Notes: a model not told the origin generated them from the letters alone. A stretch of DNA of 64,000 bases from UBA1447 sp964568955 (GCA_964568955.1 CAZMSM010000001.1:62001-126000); one strand, 5' to 3'; counted from the stretch's first letter, positions 25,323 through 34,807 are shown. Numbers and translations are program-made.

Positions 25323-26600
25323 ATGAAAGAAATCAGTTTAGCGGTAATCGGTTCCGGCAGTACATATTGTCCCGAACTGATTGATGGATTTATTAGAGCC
25401 CAAGACTCCTTAAAGCTTAACAGTATTGCTTTTATGGATATCGATGAGCGTAAAAGAACGATCGTCGGTAACTTGTGTGTGCGCATGCTCGACGCTGCGG
25501 GCATAGATTGTGATGTGTTATTTACAGACGATCTTGATTTGGCTTTGCAAGGGGCTGACTTTATTGTAACACAAATTAGAGTAGGCAAACTGCCTGCCCG
25601 TCATCTGGACGAAACCATTCCGTTGAAGTACGGTCTTATCGGACAAGAAACAACCGGGATAGGAGGCTTTTTTAAAGCTTTAAGAACAATCCCTGTCATG
25701 CAGAATATTTGCAATCGAATTGAAGCGATTTGCCCGGAAGCATGGCTTGTCAACTTCACCAATCCATCCGGGATTATCAGCGAGTTTATTCAGAACTTCA
25801 CAAAGGTTAAGAATATCGGTTTATGCAATGTTCCTATCAATATGATAGACGATACCCGCGAAATAGCAGGGGATGGAAGTGAAATTACCTATTTGGGGCT
25901 TAATCACTTAAGTTGGATCACTTCGGTTAAGGTTGATGGTGAAAATATCCTTCCGAAAATGATGGCGGAAGGCTTTTCGACCAAAGTTATGGAAAACATT
26001 GTTGACGATGGCTTTTCTATGGAATGCCTCAAAACCATCAATGCCGTTCCTTCATCTTACCTTCAGTATTTTTACGGCAGAGTTAAAAAGCTTGAACACT
26101 TGCTATCTGCCAAGCAAAGCAGGGCAGAGGAATGTATCGAGATTGAAGAAGAGCTGTTGAAAATATATGAGGATGAAAAAATCACCGTTAAACCGGCACT
26201 TCTTGACAAAAGAGGAGGCCACAAGTATTCATTGGCAGCCGTTTCGCTTATTGATGCGATTGCCAACGATACAAACACAATAAATGTGGTCAATATTAAA
26301 AACGGACATACGCTTGACTTTCTGGATGAAAACGACATAGTTGAAATAGCTGCAAAAATAGGCAAAAACGGAGCTGTTCCTGTTCCGATAGAAAGAATAG
26401 GCAACCGCCACATTATCGGCCTTATGAGGGTCATAAAGGAGTATGAGCGGTATACAGTCAAAGCTGCAATGTCCGGGTCTGTTGAAGACGCAATGAATGC
26501 GCTGCTTATACATCCGTTAATCGGTGACTGGGACAAGGCGTCAAAATGTTTTGAAGAGATGAAGCATGCACATAAGAAGTATCTTCCACAGTTTGAATAA
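25323..26600 (+). CDS. Glycoside hydrolase family 4 (6-phospho-beta-glucosidase-like)
   Basis: GH4 enzymes need NAD and Mn and cleave glycosides by oxidation-elimination. This 425-residue protein starts with a Rossmann motif (VIGSGSTYCPELIDG) and shows the family blocks GQETTGIGGFFKALR, NFTNPSG, GLCNVP (with the metal-binding Cys) and GLNHLSW. Substrate type varies in the family (6-phospho-alpha or beta-glucosides, galacturonides and others); the GLCNVP block fits the phospho-beta-glucosidase branch. The upstream CGGAGG is 10 bases from the ATG. It is the last gene of the sugar operon. Confidence 0.92.
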   Translation: MKEISLAVIGSGSTYCPELIDGFIRAQDSLKLNSIAFMDIDERKRTIVGNLCVRMLDAAGIDCDVLFTDDLDLALQGADFIVTQIRVGKLPARHLDETIPLKYGLIGQETTGIGGFFKALRTIPVMQNICNRIEAICPEAWLVNFTNPSGIISEFIQNFTKVKNIGLCNVPINMIDDTREIAGDGSEITYLGLNHLSWITSVKVDGENILPKMMAEGFSTKVMENIVDDGFSMECLKTINAVPSSYLQYFYGRVKKLEHLLSAKQSRAEECIEIEEELLKIYEDEKITVKPALLDKRGGHKYSLAAVSLIDAIANDTNTINVVNIKNGHTLDFLDENDIVEIAAKIGKNGAVPVPIERIGNRHIIGLMRVIKEYERYTVKAAMSGSVEDAMNALLIHPLIGDWDKASKCFEEMKHAHKKYLPQFE

Positions 26601-26612
26601 ATAATTATAATA

Positions 26613-26650
26613 TTTCCGCCCCCGAAAGCAGTTGCTTTCGGGGGCGGAAA
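26613..26650. terminator. Shared hairpin between convergent GH4 and GH2 genes
   Basis: A perfect 17-bp stem: TTTCCGCCCCCGAAAGC and its reverse complement around AGTT. It lies between the converging stop codons. Neither side has a strong T-run (AT-rich sequence follows on the minus strand), but the very GC-rich stem makes a bidirectional terminator likely. Confidence 0.8.
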
Positions 26651-26661
26651 AGTAGAACCTG

Positions 26662-29600
26662 TTATTCTTCGTTCGGGGATAGTCTGAATGCGAATGCTAG
26701 ACCTTCCTTTGCGCTAAAGGTGTACTGCGGCAATGTATCCGGCCCGCAGCTGGAACTGCCCGTTCCGCGCATAAATCCATCGATGGATACAAAAGTTGTA
26801 TCTTGATCAAAAAGGTCTTCCTGATGCAAAGCCGTCTGGAGCAATTTTTGCGTGTAGTGGTGAATACTGAAACTAAACTTTTCATCAAGGTATTCAATGG
26901 TGAGACCTTTGCCTTGGCTGTTCGATATTTTAAGCCATCGTACTTCCGTCCTGTTACCGTTGTCTTGCGGCTTGATGTAGGGGACATTCATGTTGTCAAC
27001 ACAATCACTGTACACACCTAAGGTTGTGTGCGCTTTCAAGTCACAAAGGTTTTCAAAGCTTCCCAACCCGAAGTATTCAACAGCGTCAAACTGCCGCGGC
27101 ATCTCAAAGGTAAGGCCGAAACGCGGCAAATCATGTTCAATCAAGGGGTTGATAAAGGGTTTGATAGCAGTATGGATATCAATGGTGCCGTTTTTGTAAA
27201 CGGTGTAGATGATACTTGCGTTGAAAACCTTGAATATTGAGTTCTTCATTATTTGCTCGGTGCTTACAACCACCTTATCATCCGATTCTTCATAGCTGAA
27301 TGAGCTTGCTTTAATACTTAAATCGTCATAACCCGCTTTATGCCATTTGCTCTTTAGGTTTTTGTCGTTATCAAGAAGGGCACGGAAAACATTAGGGGTA
27401 AACCCTTTTGATGCAACGGGAGTTTGACTTAAAAACTCAGTGCCGTTTACCTTATAGCTTTCCGGCAGGCCGGTCGTTTTATTGAAATTCAGAGAACCGT
27501 TTTCAAAATTTAATGTTAAGGTGTTCTCATCGTCTATTATTGACGGCTTTCCGAATGTGTATTGTGCCGCAGTTTGAACGGCTTCGTTAAGAGTGATCTG
27601 CTCTGTTGCAATTTCCACACCTTCATTGTTATAATATAGGAAGGTAATATGTTGGTCACAGTGGGTTGCCGCATCATAATTTATAGCGATCAACTGCTCG
27701 CCTTCCGGCTCAATATCGAGAGGGAATGTGCCGGAGTCCACTTCATATCCGTCATTCAGCAACACCCATTTTACCGTAATATAGTCTGCGTTTAAAAAAC
27801 GATTGGTGTTTTTAAATTTAAAAGTTCCCTGCCCCGCAAAGCCGGCACGAATGGGTCTGTAAACAGCTTTCATCACCATTGCACCTGTATGCAACGTTCT
27901 GTCGGGAAATAAAAGCCCGTCAACACAAAAATTACCATCGTGTTTACGCTCACCATGGTCGCCACCGTACGTATATTTATACTTACCATCTTCATGGTAA
28001 ACTGCATGGTCTGCCCATTCCCAAATGCACCCACCCATAAAAATATCCGAAGAATATATTACTTCCCAATAATCTTCCAAACAACCGGGGCCAACGCCCA
28101 TTGCATGGCAGTATTCACACAGGAAGAAAGGTTTGTTCAGATACCCTTTCCCCCTTGTCCCATCCTTGACTTTTAATAAATTTTCAATGCTGGTATACAT
28201 TTCGGAAACCACGTCGTAGGAATGCCGTTTGGTGTGAATAACGCCTTCGTAATGAACGGGAATTTTGGGCGAGATATCGTGTAAAAACTCATAACAGGCA
28301 TCTTGGCACTTGTAGCCGCCCGCTTCATTGCCCAGCGACCACATGGTTATAGAAGGATGGTTGCGGTCACGATAATACATTCGGCTTACCCGATCAACGT
28401 AGCGCGGTATCCATTTGATGTTGTTGCTTATTAAATTGATGTTATAATGGGGGGCGTCTCCGCAGCCATGGGTTTCAATATCTGCTTCATCCACAACATA
28501 CAAGCCGTAAATATCACATAAAGTTAAGAGATTCGCATCGGGCGGGTAGTGAGAGGTCCGCACTGCGTTCACATTGAGTGATTTCATTAGTTTGATGTCT
28601 TTTTCAAGGTCTTCAAAAGTCATTACATAACCGTTTTTGCAGTGCGTGTCATGATGATTGACACCCTTGAATTTTATTTTTTTATCGTTAAACTTAAAAA
28701 CATCGTTATCGATTTCAATCCACTTGAAACCCGTATAATTTCTGATTGTTTGTGCTTCGCCTGTATCCTTTGTCAAGGTAATATAAGTTTGATAGACGGA
28801 TGGTTTCTCGGCATTCCACGCCAGGACTGAAAGGTTTTCAAATGAGACCTCTGTTTTATTGGACGCCGGAACACTTTTCTTCATAATTGTTGTTTCGTTG
28901 TCTTTTAGTTCGACACAAAGGGTGTAATTGCCGGTAGTTCCTTCCAGGTCGGCATGGACATGTAAATTCCAACCGGAAGAAGACTTTTCGGTTTCAAGAT
29001 AATAGTCGTTTATATGGGTTGGCGGCATCTTATACAGGAGCACATCCCTAAAGATTCCGTTTTCTCTAAACATATCCTGGCATTCGAGAAAAGTGGCGGT
29101 TGACCACTTGTGAACGACGGCGACAAGCTCGTTTTCACCTTCAACAGTAAATTGAGAAATGTCGAATTCCGCAGTATTGTGAGCGCCTTCGCTGTAACCT
29201 ACATAATTACCGTTTACATAGACATCAACGCAAGCGATAACGCCAAGAAAAGCAATTGTAAAATGACCGTTACAATGTTCGAGTTCAAACCGCTTTCTAT
29301 AGACACCGGCGGAAAACTCTTTAGGAAGTTTTGGCGGGCGCGTTTCAAATTCATAAGGGCAGTTTAGATATACCGGTGGTTCGTATCCCGTTCTTTGCCA
29401 TGTCGAGGGAACTGTAATTTTGTCAAAACACTCAATTGATGTATCCAGAACATCGGGTAAGGACGATTTTTTTTCGTAATACTTAAAATCCCACTCTCCT
29501 GAAAGCACGTCAACCATATCAGAAGAAAAACGCTCTGCCGACACAGGCGTTTGTTCAAGTATTTCACTTGACTCGTAAGGGATAAAATAAGCCCTTGCAG

Positions 29601-29664
29601 CCTTTTTGTTCAGCTCGTAAATGTCGAAATCGCCATAATTTGTGCGGTTAATGGTATACTTCAT
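26662..29664 (-). CDS. Glycoside hydrolase family 2 beta-galactosidase (LacZ type)
   Basis: A 1000-residue cytoplasmic enzyme with the five-domain LacZ layout: jelly-roll sugar-binding domain, immunoglobulin-like domains either side of the TIM barrel, and a C-terminal beta-sandwich. The acid/base is E447 in WSLGNEAGG and the nucleophile E517 in CEYCHAMG; the substrate-binding block with RTSHYPPD is present. Lactose or other beta-galactosides are the likely substrates. AAGGAGG precedes the ATG. It faces the GH4 operon across a shared hairpin, and no permease or regulator is next to it. Confidence 0.95.
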   Translation of the reverse strand: MKYTINRTNYGDFDIYELNKKAARAYFIPYESSEILEQTPVSAERFSSDMVDVLSGEWDFKYYEKKSSLPDVLDTSIECFDKITVPSTWQRTGYEPPVYLNCPYEFETRPPKLPKEFSAGVYRKRFELEHCNGHFTIAFLGVIACVDVYVNGNYVGYSEGAHNTAEFDISQFTVEGENELVAVVHKWSTATFLECQDMFRENGIFRDVLLYKMPPTHINDYYLETEKSSSGWNLHVHADLEGTTGNYTLCVELKDNETTIMKKSVPASNKTEVSFENLSVLAWNAEKPSVYQTYITLTKDTGEAQTIRNYTGFKWIEIDNDVFKFNDKKIKFKGVNHHDTHCKNGYVMTFEDLEKDIKLMKSLNVNAVRTSHYPPDANLLTLCDIYGLYVVDEADIETHGCGDAPHYNINLISNNIKWIPRYVDRVSRMYYRDRNHPSITMWSLGNEAGGYKCQDACYEFLHDISPKIPVHYEGVIHTKRHSYDVVSEMYTSIENLLKVKDGTRGKGYLNKPFFLCEYCHAMGVGPGCLEDYWEVIYSSDIFMGGCIWEWADHAVYHEDGKYKYTYGGDHGERKHDGNFCVDGLLFPDRTLHTGAMVMKAVYRPIRAGFAGQGTFKFKNTNRFLNADYITVKWVLLNDGYEVDSGTFPLDIEPEGEQLIAINYDAATHCDQHITFLYYNNEGVEIATEQITLNEAVQTAAQYTFGKPSIIDDENTLTLNFENGSLNFNKTTGLPESYKVNGTEFLSQTPVASKGFTPNVFRALLDNDKNLKSKWHKAGYDDLSIKASSFSYEESDDKVVVSTEQIMKNSIFKVFNASIIYTVYKNGTIDIHTAIKPFINPLIEHDLPRFGLTFEMPRQFDAVEYFGLGSFENLCDLKAHTTLGVYSDCVDNMNVPYIKPQDNGNRTEVRWLKISNSQGKGLTIEYLDEKFSFSIHHYTQKLLQTALHQEDLFDQDTTFVSIDGFMRGTGSSSCGPDTLPQYTFSAKEGLAFAFRLSPNEE

Positions 29665-29707
29665 GATGATGTCCTCCTTTTAAATTCAAAATTTAGCAGT
29701 CAAAAGC

Positions 29708-29713
29708 ATTATA
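29708..29713 (-). promoter_or_regulatory. Possible -10 element for the GH2 gene
   Basis: Reading the minus strand, TATAAT lies about 45 bases before the GH2 start codon. No good -35 is seen at 16-18 bases, so the promoter may need an activator or the match may be chance. Confidence 0.3.
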
Positions 29714-29775
29714 GCCTATAACACGATAACCACTTAATAATGCAGAAAAAAATAATTGATCGGGAGCGAAGAAAC

Positions 29776-30501
29776 ATGCAGATTAACTCGGATGGATGGA
29801 ACTTGCAAAAATATCAAGAGTTCGCAAGATACTTACAAACTTTTAGGCAAGAAAATTATGCTGTTTTCTCATCTAAAATCATCCCGGGCATCCCGAACAT
29901 TTGTGGAATCAGGGTCCCTCAGTTAAGAAAACTTGCCAAAGAAATTGCCAAAGGCGATTGGAGAGGGTTTTTAAAAGTTGCAAAAGATGATACGTATGAA
30001 GAAAAACTGCTTCAGGGGATTGTCATAGGTAGTGCTCAAACAAACATAAAAGAGACAATCGGCTTGATTGAAAATTACGTTAAAAAAATAGACAATTGGG
30101 CGCAGTGTGACAGCTTTTGCTCAAGTTTGAAAGTGACTAAAACGAACAAAAACCAAATGCTAAACTTAATAAAAAAGTGTTTAAATTCTGAAAAGGAGTA
30201 TTCTGTGCGATTTGCTGTTGTGATGTTGATAAATTATTATATTGAAGACGAGTATTTAGAATTTGTGCTGGACACATTGAATAGCCTTAAAGCGGATGAA
30301 TATTATGTGAAAATGGCCATTGCGTGGGCTGTATCTATTTGTTTCATTAAATTTCCCGAAGAAACGACAGCGTTTTTATTGAACAATCTGCTGGACGATT
30401 TCACTTATAATAAATCAATTGACAAAATCAGGGATTCGCACAGGGTAGAGAGTGCCGTAAAAATACATCTAAAGGGTATGAAAAGAAGAAATGATGCCTA
30501 A
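29776..30501 (+). CDS. DNA alkylation repair protein (AlkD-like HEAT-repeat glycosylase)
   Basis: A 241-residue all-helical protein of the AlkC/AlkD superfamily. The family blocks are GIRVPQLRKLAKEI, the segment VKKIDNWAQCDSFCSSLK (Trp-Ala-x-Cys-Asp forms the lesion-binding cleft) and VRFAVVMLINYYI. AlkD-type enzymes excise bulky or cationic N3/N7 alkyl purines without base flipping. ATG at 29776, 10 bases after GGGAG, is preferred to 29740, which has no ribosome binding site. It converges with murC with only 15 bases between stops and no visible terminator. Confidence 0.9.
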   Translation: MQINSDGWNLQKYQEFARYLQTFRQENYAVFSSKIIPGIPNICGIRVPQLRKLAKEIAKGDWRGFLKVAKDDTYEEKLLQGIVIGSAQTNIKETIGLIENYVKKIDNWAQCDSFCSSLKVTKTNKNQMLNLIKKCLNSEKEYSVRFAVVMLINYYIEDEYLEFVLDTLNSLKADEYYVKMAIAWAVSICFIKFPEETTAFLLNNLLDDFTYNKSIDKIRDSHRVESAVKIHLKGMKRRNDA

Positions 30502-30516
30502 AGCTTGCCTGTGTGT

Positions 30517-31896
30517 TCAAGGTGTGTTCAGTTTATCAATCATCATTTTCGCCGCCTTATAAATATCCCCACACCCAAGCGTAATCACTAAATCACCTTT
30601 CGAGGCATTTTCGACAACATAATCGGAAACCTCTTGAAAGGTATTGAACCAGACGCTGCCCGGTATTTTTTCGGCAAGCTGTGAGCTGTAAACCTGGTAG
30701 GTGTTCACCTCACGCGACCCCATTACCTCGGACAAGACCACTTTTGTCGCTATTTTTAGAGCGGTTGCGAAATCATCCATAAGCATGGAAGTTCTTGAAA
30801 ACGTGAACGGCTGAAAAACCGCCCACACTCTTTTATACCCCATTAGCATAGCCGCTTCAAGGGTTACGGTAAGCTCTTTGGGATGATGGGCATAGTCATC
30901 GGCAATGGTAATTCCTTTGTAGCAGCCGAGGATTTCAAAACGTCTGCCTGCGCCGCTGAAAACCTCAAGCCCACGACGGCATTGCTCAAAAGAGGCACCG
31001 GCTTCCATGGCGGCCACAATCGCGGCGAGCGCGTTGTAAACATTGTGTGTGCCAGGAACATTTAGCAGAATACGCCCGAGCAAGTTGTTGTTATAATAAA
31101 AATCAAATTCCGCAAAAGCTTTATGCATCGTAATATTCTTCGCGTAGGCGTCATTATATTCATTTAAACCGAACGAAATTTTATTTTTGTTTTCAATTCC
31201 GTCGACAGCAAGAAGGGTTTGGCTATCATCACCGTTATATATAATACAGCGGGACGCTTTATTTGCGAACTTTGAAAACGACAAGATTAAATTATCAATT
31301 GTTTTAAAATAATCCAGATGATCCGCGTCAATGTTTAGAATTATCGAGACATCGGGGTACAACTCAAGAAAAGTATCTGCAAACTCACAAGCTTCACAAA
31401 TCAAGGTTTCGCTATTACCAATGATTCCGTTGGTTCCGGTTAAGGGCAGTTTTCCCCCAATAATAGCGGAAGGGGAAAGTCCGGCATCGATAAGAATTTC
31501 CGTTATCATCGCCGTGACTGTCGTTTTACCATGTGTTCCGCTGATACCAAAACAGTTGTTATACCTACGTGTTATTTCCCCGAAAAGCTTTGCACGTTCA
31601 AAGGTTGGTATTGTGGATGCTCTGGCGGCACAAAGCTCCGGATTATCATCCAATAGCGCAGCAGTGAAAATGATCATTTCGGCCGCGTTGATATTTTCGG
31701 CTTTTTGTCCCAAGACAACAGGAATACCGAGTGCGCGGATTCGCGAAAGCGTTTCACTTTCGTTGTTGTCGGAACCGGAAATCTCGTAGCCCTGAGCATG
31801 TAAAATTTCCGCAAGCGGACACATGCCGGCCCCACCGATACCGATAAAATGTACCTTTTTGACTTTATCCAAAAGTAGTCTTATCTCAGACAACAT
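30517..31896 (-). CDS. murC: UDP-N-acetylmuramate--L-alanine ligase
   Basis: MurC adds L-alanine to UDP-MurNAc, the first peptide step in peptidoglycan precursor synthesis. The N-terminal Rossmann motif is HFIGIGGAGM, the ATP P-loop is GTHGKTT, and the DDYAHHP motif is present. ATG at 31896 is chosen: GAGAGG is 6 bases upstream of it but directly abuts the alternative ATG at 31902. The product is 459 residues. It is away from any mur/dcw cluster, on the minus strand between unrelated genes. Confidence 0.97.
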   Translation of the reverse strand: MLSEIRLLLDKVKKVHFIGIGGAGMCPLAEILHAQGYEISGSDNNESETLSRIRALGIPVVLGQKAENINAAEMIIFTAALLDDNPELCAARASTIPTFERAKLFGEITRRYNNCFGISGTHGKTTVTAMITEILIDAGLSPSAIIGGKLPLTGTNGIIGNSETLICEACEFADTFLELYPDVSIILNIDADHLDYFKTIDNLILSFSKFANKASRCIIYNGDDSQTLLAVDGIENKNKISFGLNEYNDAYAKNITMHKAFAEFDFYYNNNLLGRILLNVPGTHNVYNALAAIVAAMEAGASFEQCRRGLEVFSGAGRRFEILGCYKGITIADDYAHHPKELTVTLEAAMLMGYKRVWAVFQPFTFSRTSMLMDDFATALKIATKVVLSEVMGSREVNTYQVYSSQLAEKIPGSVWFNTFQEVSDYVVENASKGDLVITLGCGDIYKAAKMMIDKLNTP

Positions 31897-32007
31897 TGTC
31901 ATCCTCTCTTTTATAAACTGCTAAAGACATTATATTGTATTTGCATAAAAAAATATACACCTAAAACCAAAATATTGAAATGTTTTCCTTTTAATCTTTC
32001 GCTAATA

Positions 32008-32016
32008 TGATATAAT
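32008..32016 (+). promoter_or_regulatory. Extended -10 promoter upstream of the RadC-like gene
   Basis: TGATATAAT is a perfect extended -10, about 84 bases before the start codon in the murC/radC divergent gap. No good -35 is visible. Confidence 0.5.
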
Positions 32017-32099
32017 ATATTGGTTTAATAATTTATTTCAGTATCCGAACGTATTTTCAATCAAAATATTTAACTCCGAAAAGCGAGGGAACCCGGTTC

Positions 32100-32783
32100 A
32101 TGGAAGAAAAATTGCATGAAGGCCACAGAGACAGATTAAAACAGAAGTTTTTGAATGATGAAAAATCTCTCGCCGAGCATGAATTGCTTGAATTGTTGCT
32201 TTTTTATGCTATCCCAAGGAAAGACACGAATGAAAAGGCTATAAAAATGATCAGAACCTTTGGCTCTTTTTCCGATTTATTTGATGCCGATGCCAAACAA
32301 ATAGCCACTGATTGTGACGTGAGTTTGAATGTGGCCTTGCTTATCTCCCTCGTATCAAGGATTTCTAAAAAAAATGAAGCTAAAAAACAAGACAAAGATA
32401 AATACAAGAAAAAGATTAACACCCCTCAAATCGCCGGCAAACACGCCATTGAGTTGTTCCGTGATGCGAAATATGAACAGTTTTACTTGATTTGTCTTAA
32501 TTCACAAAAATGGGTTAATTATTCCGCTCTGGTACAAGAGGGCACAATAAATGAAGTGGCCGTTTATACAAGGCTAATTGTTGAGTTAGCGATAAGGCAC
32601 AAGGCACACAGCGTCATTTTATCGCATAATCATCCCGGTGGCAGCTTAACGCCGTCTAAAGAAGATCTCGATATAACCAGAGCGATTGAGGCTGCCTTGG
32701 AAACGATCAACATTGTTGTCAATGATCATATAATCGTAGCAGACAGTCAATATGTGAGTTTAAAAGAGCAAAATTACATTTAA
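32100..32783 (+). CDS. radC: RadC-like JAB-domain protein
   Basis: A 227-residue protein with an N-terminal helix-hairpin-helix-like region (EHELLELLLFYAIPRKD) and a C-terminal JAMM/MPN+ domain. The zinc motif HxHx10D is complete: H176, H178, D189 (HNHPGGSLTPSKED). The preceding EGTINE supplies the catalytic Glu. RadC is annotated as a DNA repair protein, but its biochemical role is unsettled and a direct repair function is doubtful. It has its own upstream extended -10 element and is followed by a separately promoted cupin gene. Confidence 0.93.
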   Translation: MEEKLHEGHRDRLKQKFLNDEKSLAEHELLELLLFYAIPRKDTNEKAIKMIRTFGSFSDLFDADAKQIATDCDVSLNVALLISLVSRISKKNEAKKQDKDKYKKKINTPQIAGKHAIELFRDAKYEQFYLICLNSQKWVNYSALVQEGTINEVAVYTRLIVELAIRHKAHSVILSHNHPGGSLTPSKEDLDITRAIEAALETINIVVNDHIIVADSQYVSLKEQNYI

Positions 32784-32787
32784 CAGA

Positions 32788-32815
32788 TTGAAATATGTTC
32801 ATTATATGATATAAT
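32788..32815 (+). promoter_or_regulatory. Sigma-A promoter for the cupin gene
   Basis: TTGAAA (32788-32793), a 16-base spacer and TATAAT (32810-32815) preceded by TG at the extended -10 position, about 20 bases upstream of the start codon. Confidence 0.7.
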
Positions 32816-32835
32816 TTTTAATTGGAGGTATCGGT

Positions 32836-33186
32836 ATGATAAAAAAAGCTGACGAAATGATTAAAACCATCAAACCGCAAATGCGGGGAGGAACAGGGCA
32901 GGCCACGGTTACAGATTGGTTGCTTGCACAGGAATATACAGGCAAGGCGAGGCTTATGGCAACCATAACGCTTGAACCCGGTTGCTCTATCGGTGAGCAT
33001 GTCCATGAAAATGAGGAAGAAGTTTTTTATATTATCAGCGGAACCGCTTTGTATAATGACAACGGCTGCGATGGTACGCTGCGTACGGGCGATTCCTGTA
33101 TTTGCCTTGCAGGGCAAAGGCATTCAATAGCGAATAACGACAAAAAGGATTCACTCGTTATTGCCGCTATCATTTTAACGCTTTAA
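32836..33186 (+). CDS. Small cupin-domain protein
   Basis: A 116-residue single-domain cupin. Motif 1 is GSCSIGEHVHENEEEVFYIISG-like, with GEHVHENEEE supplying the metal ligands His-His-Glu, and motif 2 includes CLAGQRHSIAN. The first 40 residues carry a GGTGQATVTDWL segment common to one clostridial cupin group. Ligand and reaction are unknown; such proteins may be sugar isomerases, dioxygenases or binding proteins. TTGGAGG precedes the ATG. Confidence 0.87.
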   Translation: MIKKADEMIKTIKPQMRGGTGQATVTDWLLAQEYTGKARLMATITLEPGCSIGEHVHENEEEVFYIISGTALYNDNGCDGTLRTGDSCICLAGQRHSIANNDKKDSLVIAAIILTL

Positions 33187-33243
33187 GTCAGGAAATAGTT
33201 TGTTTAACAGAATGATTGGAATATATTGCAGGGGAGCCCTTAA

Positions 33244-33921
33244 ATGTCCGGTAAATTGATTGTAATTGAAGGCTTGGATGGCAGCGGAAAATCAACGCAG
33301 CTAAACCTTTTATATGAAAAATTGAGACGCTTGGAAATGGATGTTTGCAAAATTAAGCTGCCTAATTATGATGACCGTTCCAGCGAACTTGTTAAAATGT
33401 ATCTTGACGGTAGATTCGGTAAGAACCCGCAAGATGTCAACGTGTATGCGGCATCATCTTTTTTTGCCGTTGACAGGTACGTTAGCTATAACTGTTATTG
33501 GAAAGATGATTATCAAAACGGCAAACTGATTCTGGCCGACAGATATACCACCTCGAACGCATACCACCAAATTATAAAATTGCCTCGGAAGCGTTGGGAT
33601 GCCTATTTACAATGGCTTCAAGATTACGAATACAATAAACTTGCCATCCCAAAGCCAGATATTGTCATATATTTGGACGTACCGGTAGCAATATCCCAAA
33701 AGCTTATGACTGCTCGATATTCCGGTGACGAAGTGAAAAAAGACATTCATGAGAAAAACCTTGAATACCTCAACCAATGTACGCTCGCGGCCGCTTATGT
33801 GTGTGAAGCATTGCAGTGGAAGAGTGTCTTATGTGTCGAGTCGGGGCAGCTTCTCACCGTCGAAGAAATCTCAAATAAAGTATATCAGATCGTTTTAAAG
33901 GAGCTTAAAATAAATGCTTGA
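33244..33921 (+). CDS. tmk: Thymidylate kinase-like deoxynucleoside (mono)phosphate kinase
   Basis: A 225-residue P-loop kinase of the thymidylate kinase superfamily. It shows the Walker A GLDGSGKST (residues 10-18), a DRY motif in ADRYTTSNAYHQ, PDIVIYLDVP, and a LID-like segment with TARYSGDEVKKDIHEKN. The YxxSNAxxQ block and DIHE are typical of the clostridial dTMP-kinase-like branch. It likely phosphorylates dTMP to dTDP; a deoxynucleoside kinase role cannot be excluded. Its end overlaps the next gene by 8 bases, indicating translational coupling. Confidence 0.85.
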   Translation: MSGKLIVIEGLDGSGKSTQLNLLYEKLRRLEMDVCKIKLPNYDDRSSELVKMYLDGRFGKNPQDVNVYAASSFFAVDRYVSYNCYWKDDYQNGKLILADRYTTSNAYHQIIKLPRKRWDAYLQWLQDYEYNKLAIPKPDIVIYLDVPVAISQKLMTARYSGDEVKKDIHEKNLEYLNQCTLAAAYVCEALQWKSVLCVESGQLLTVEEISNKVYQIVLKELKINA

Positions 33922-34807
33922 TTTTCGATACCCGGAAATTTCCGACAAAGATTGGATAAAAGAATATCTGGACGTCTCTCAATATATGGGCTGTGAATAC
34001 ACATTTGGTAACATCTTTGCATGGAGCCCTGTATTCCAGACGAAGATTATTCAGTTTAAAGATAGCCTTATCACCAAAAGCAGAGGCGAAAAACCTGCCT
34101 ATTCCTGCCCGGCAGGGCACGGTGATTTTGAGTCCATTATTCCGGATTTGATAGTCGATGCGAAAGAGTGGGGGCATCCCTTTAAAATGGTCGGCATCAC
34201 GCCCGGATGTATTGAAAAAATCGAAAATACATTCCCAGGGAAATTTGACTTTATACCCTACAGAGATGGTTTTGACTATATTTATCTTGCGGACGATTTG
34301 ATCAATCTGAGAGGGAAAAAATATCATAGTAAACGTAACCATATAGCCGGATTTGAAAGAGAAAACGACTGGTCGTTTGAGATAATTGACGAAAAAAACT
34401 TATCGGACTGCATAGCCATGAATGAAGCTTGGGCCGATGAAAACAATGCGGAAGATTCAGAGTCAATTTCTTTAGAACAGCAAGCCATACATCGCGTCTT
34501 CGACAACTACTTTGCATTGGACTTTTCCGGAGGGCTTATACGCGTTGATGGGAAACCCGTTGCTTTTACAATGGGCGAAAAACTCAATAACGAAACATAT
34601 TGCGTGCATTTTGAAAAAGCGTACGCAAATATTCGCGGTGCCTACCCAATTATAAACCGTGAGTTTGTAAAAAATGTTGTGAGTGATTATAAATATATTA
34701 ATCGTGAAGAAGACGCGGGGGTAGAGGGTTTGAGAAAAGCAAAGCTTTCTTATCATCCAACCATCCTGCTTGAAAAATATCTTGTCCGTTTCAAAGGAGA
34801 AGTATGA
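33914..34807 (+). CDS. DUF2156 (phosphatidylglycerol lysyltransferase C-domain-like) protein
   Basis: A 297-residue cytosolic protein with a GNAT-related double fold of the DUF2156 family. Typical blocks are MGCEYTFGNIFAW near the N-terminus, KKYHSKRNHIAGF in the middle and YINREEDAGVEGLRKAKLSYHP near the end. The related domain of MprF transfers aminoacyl groups from tRNA to phosphatidylglycerol, but this stand-alone version has no membrane helices and its acceptor is unknown. It overlaps the kinase gene before it and the GNAT gene after it. Confidence 0.85.
   Translation: MLDFRYPEISDKDWIKEYLDVSQYMGCEYTFGNIFAWSPVFQTKIIQFKDSLITKSRGEKPAYSCPAGHGDFESIIPDLIVDAKEWGHPFKMVGITPGCIEKIENTFPGKFDFIPYRDGFDYIYLADDLINLRGKKYHSKRNHIAGFERENDWSFEIIDEKNLSDCIAMNEAWADENNAEDSESISLEQQAIHRVFDNYFALDFSGGLIRVDGKPVAFTMGEKLNNETYCVHFEKAYANIRGAYPIINREFVKNVVSDYKYINREEDAGVEGLRKAKLSYHPTILLEKYLVRFKGEV

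Noticed and set aside
26072..26536. A 154-codon minus strand open frame inside the GH4 gene
   Set aside because: Antisense to conserved GH4 sequence, with no start signal or family resemblance.
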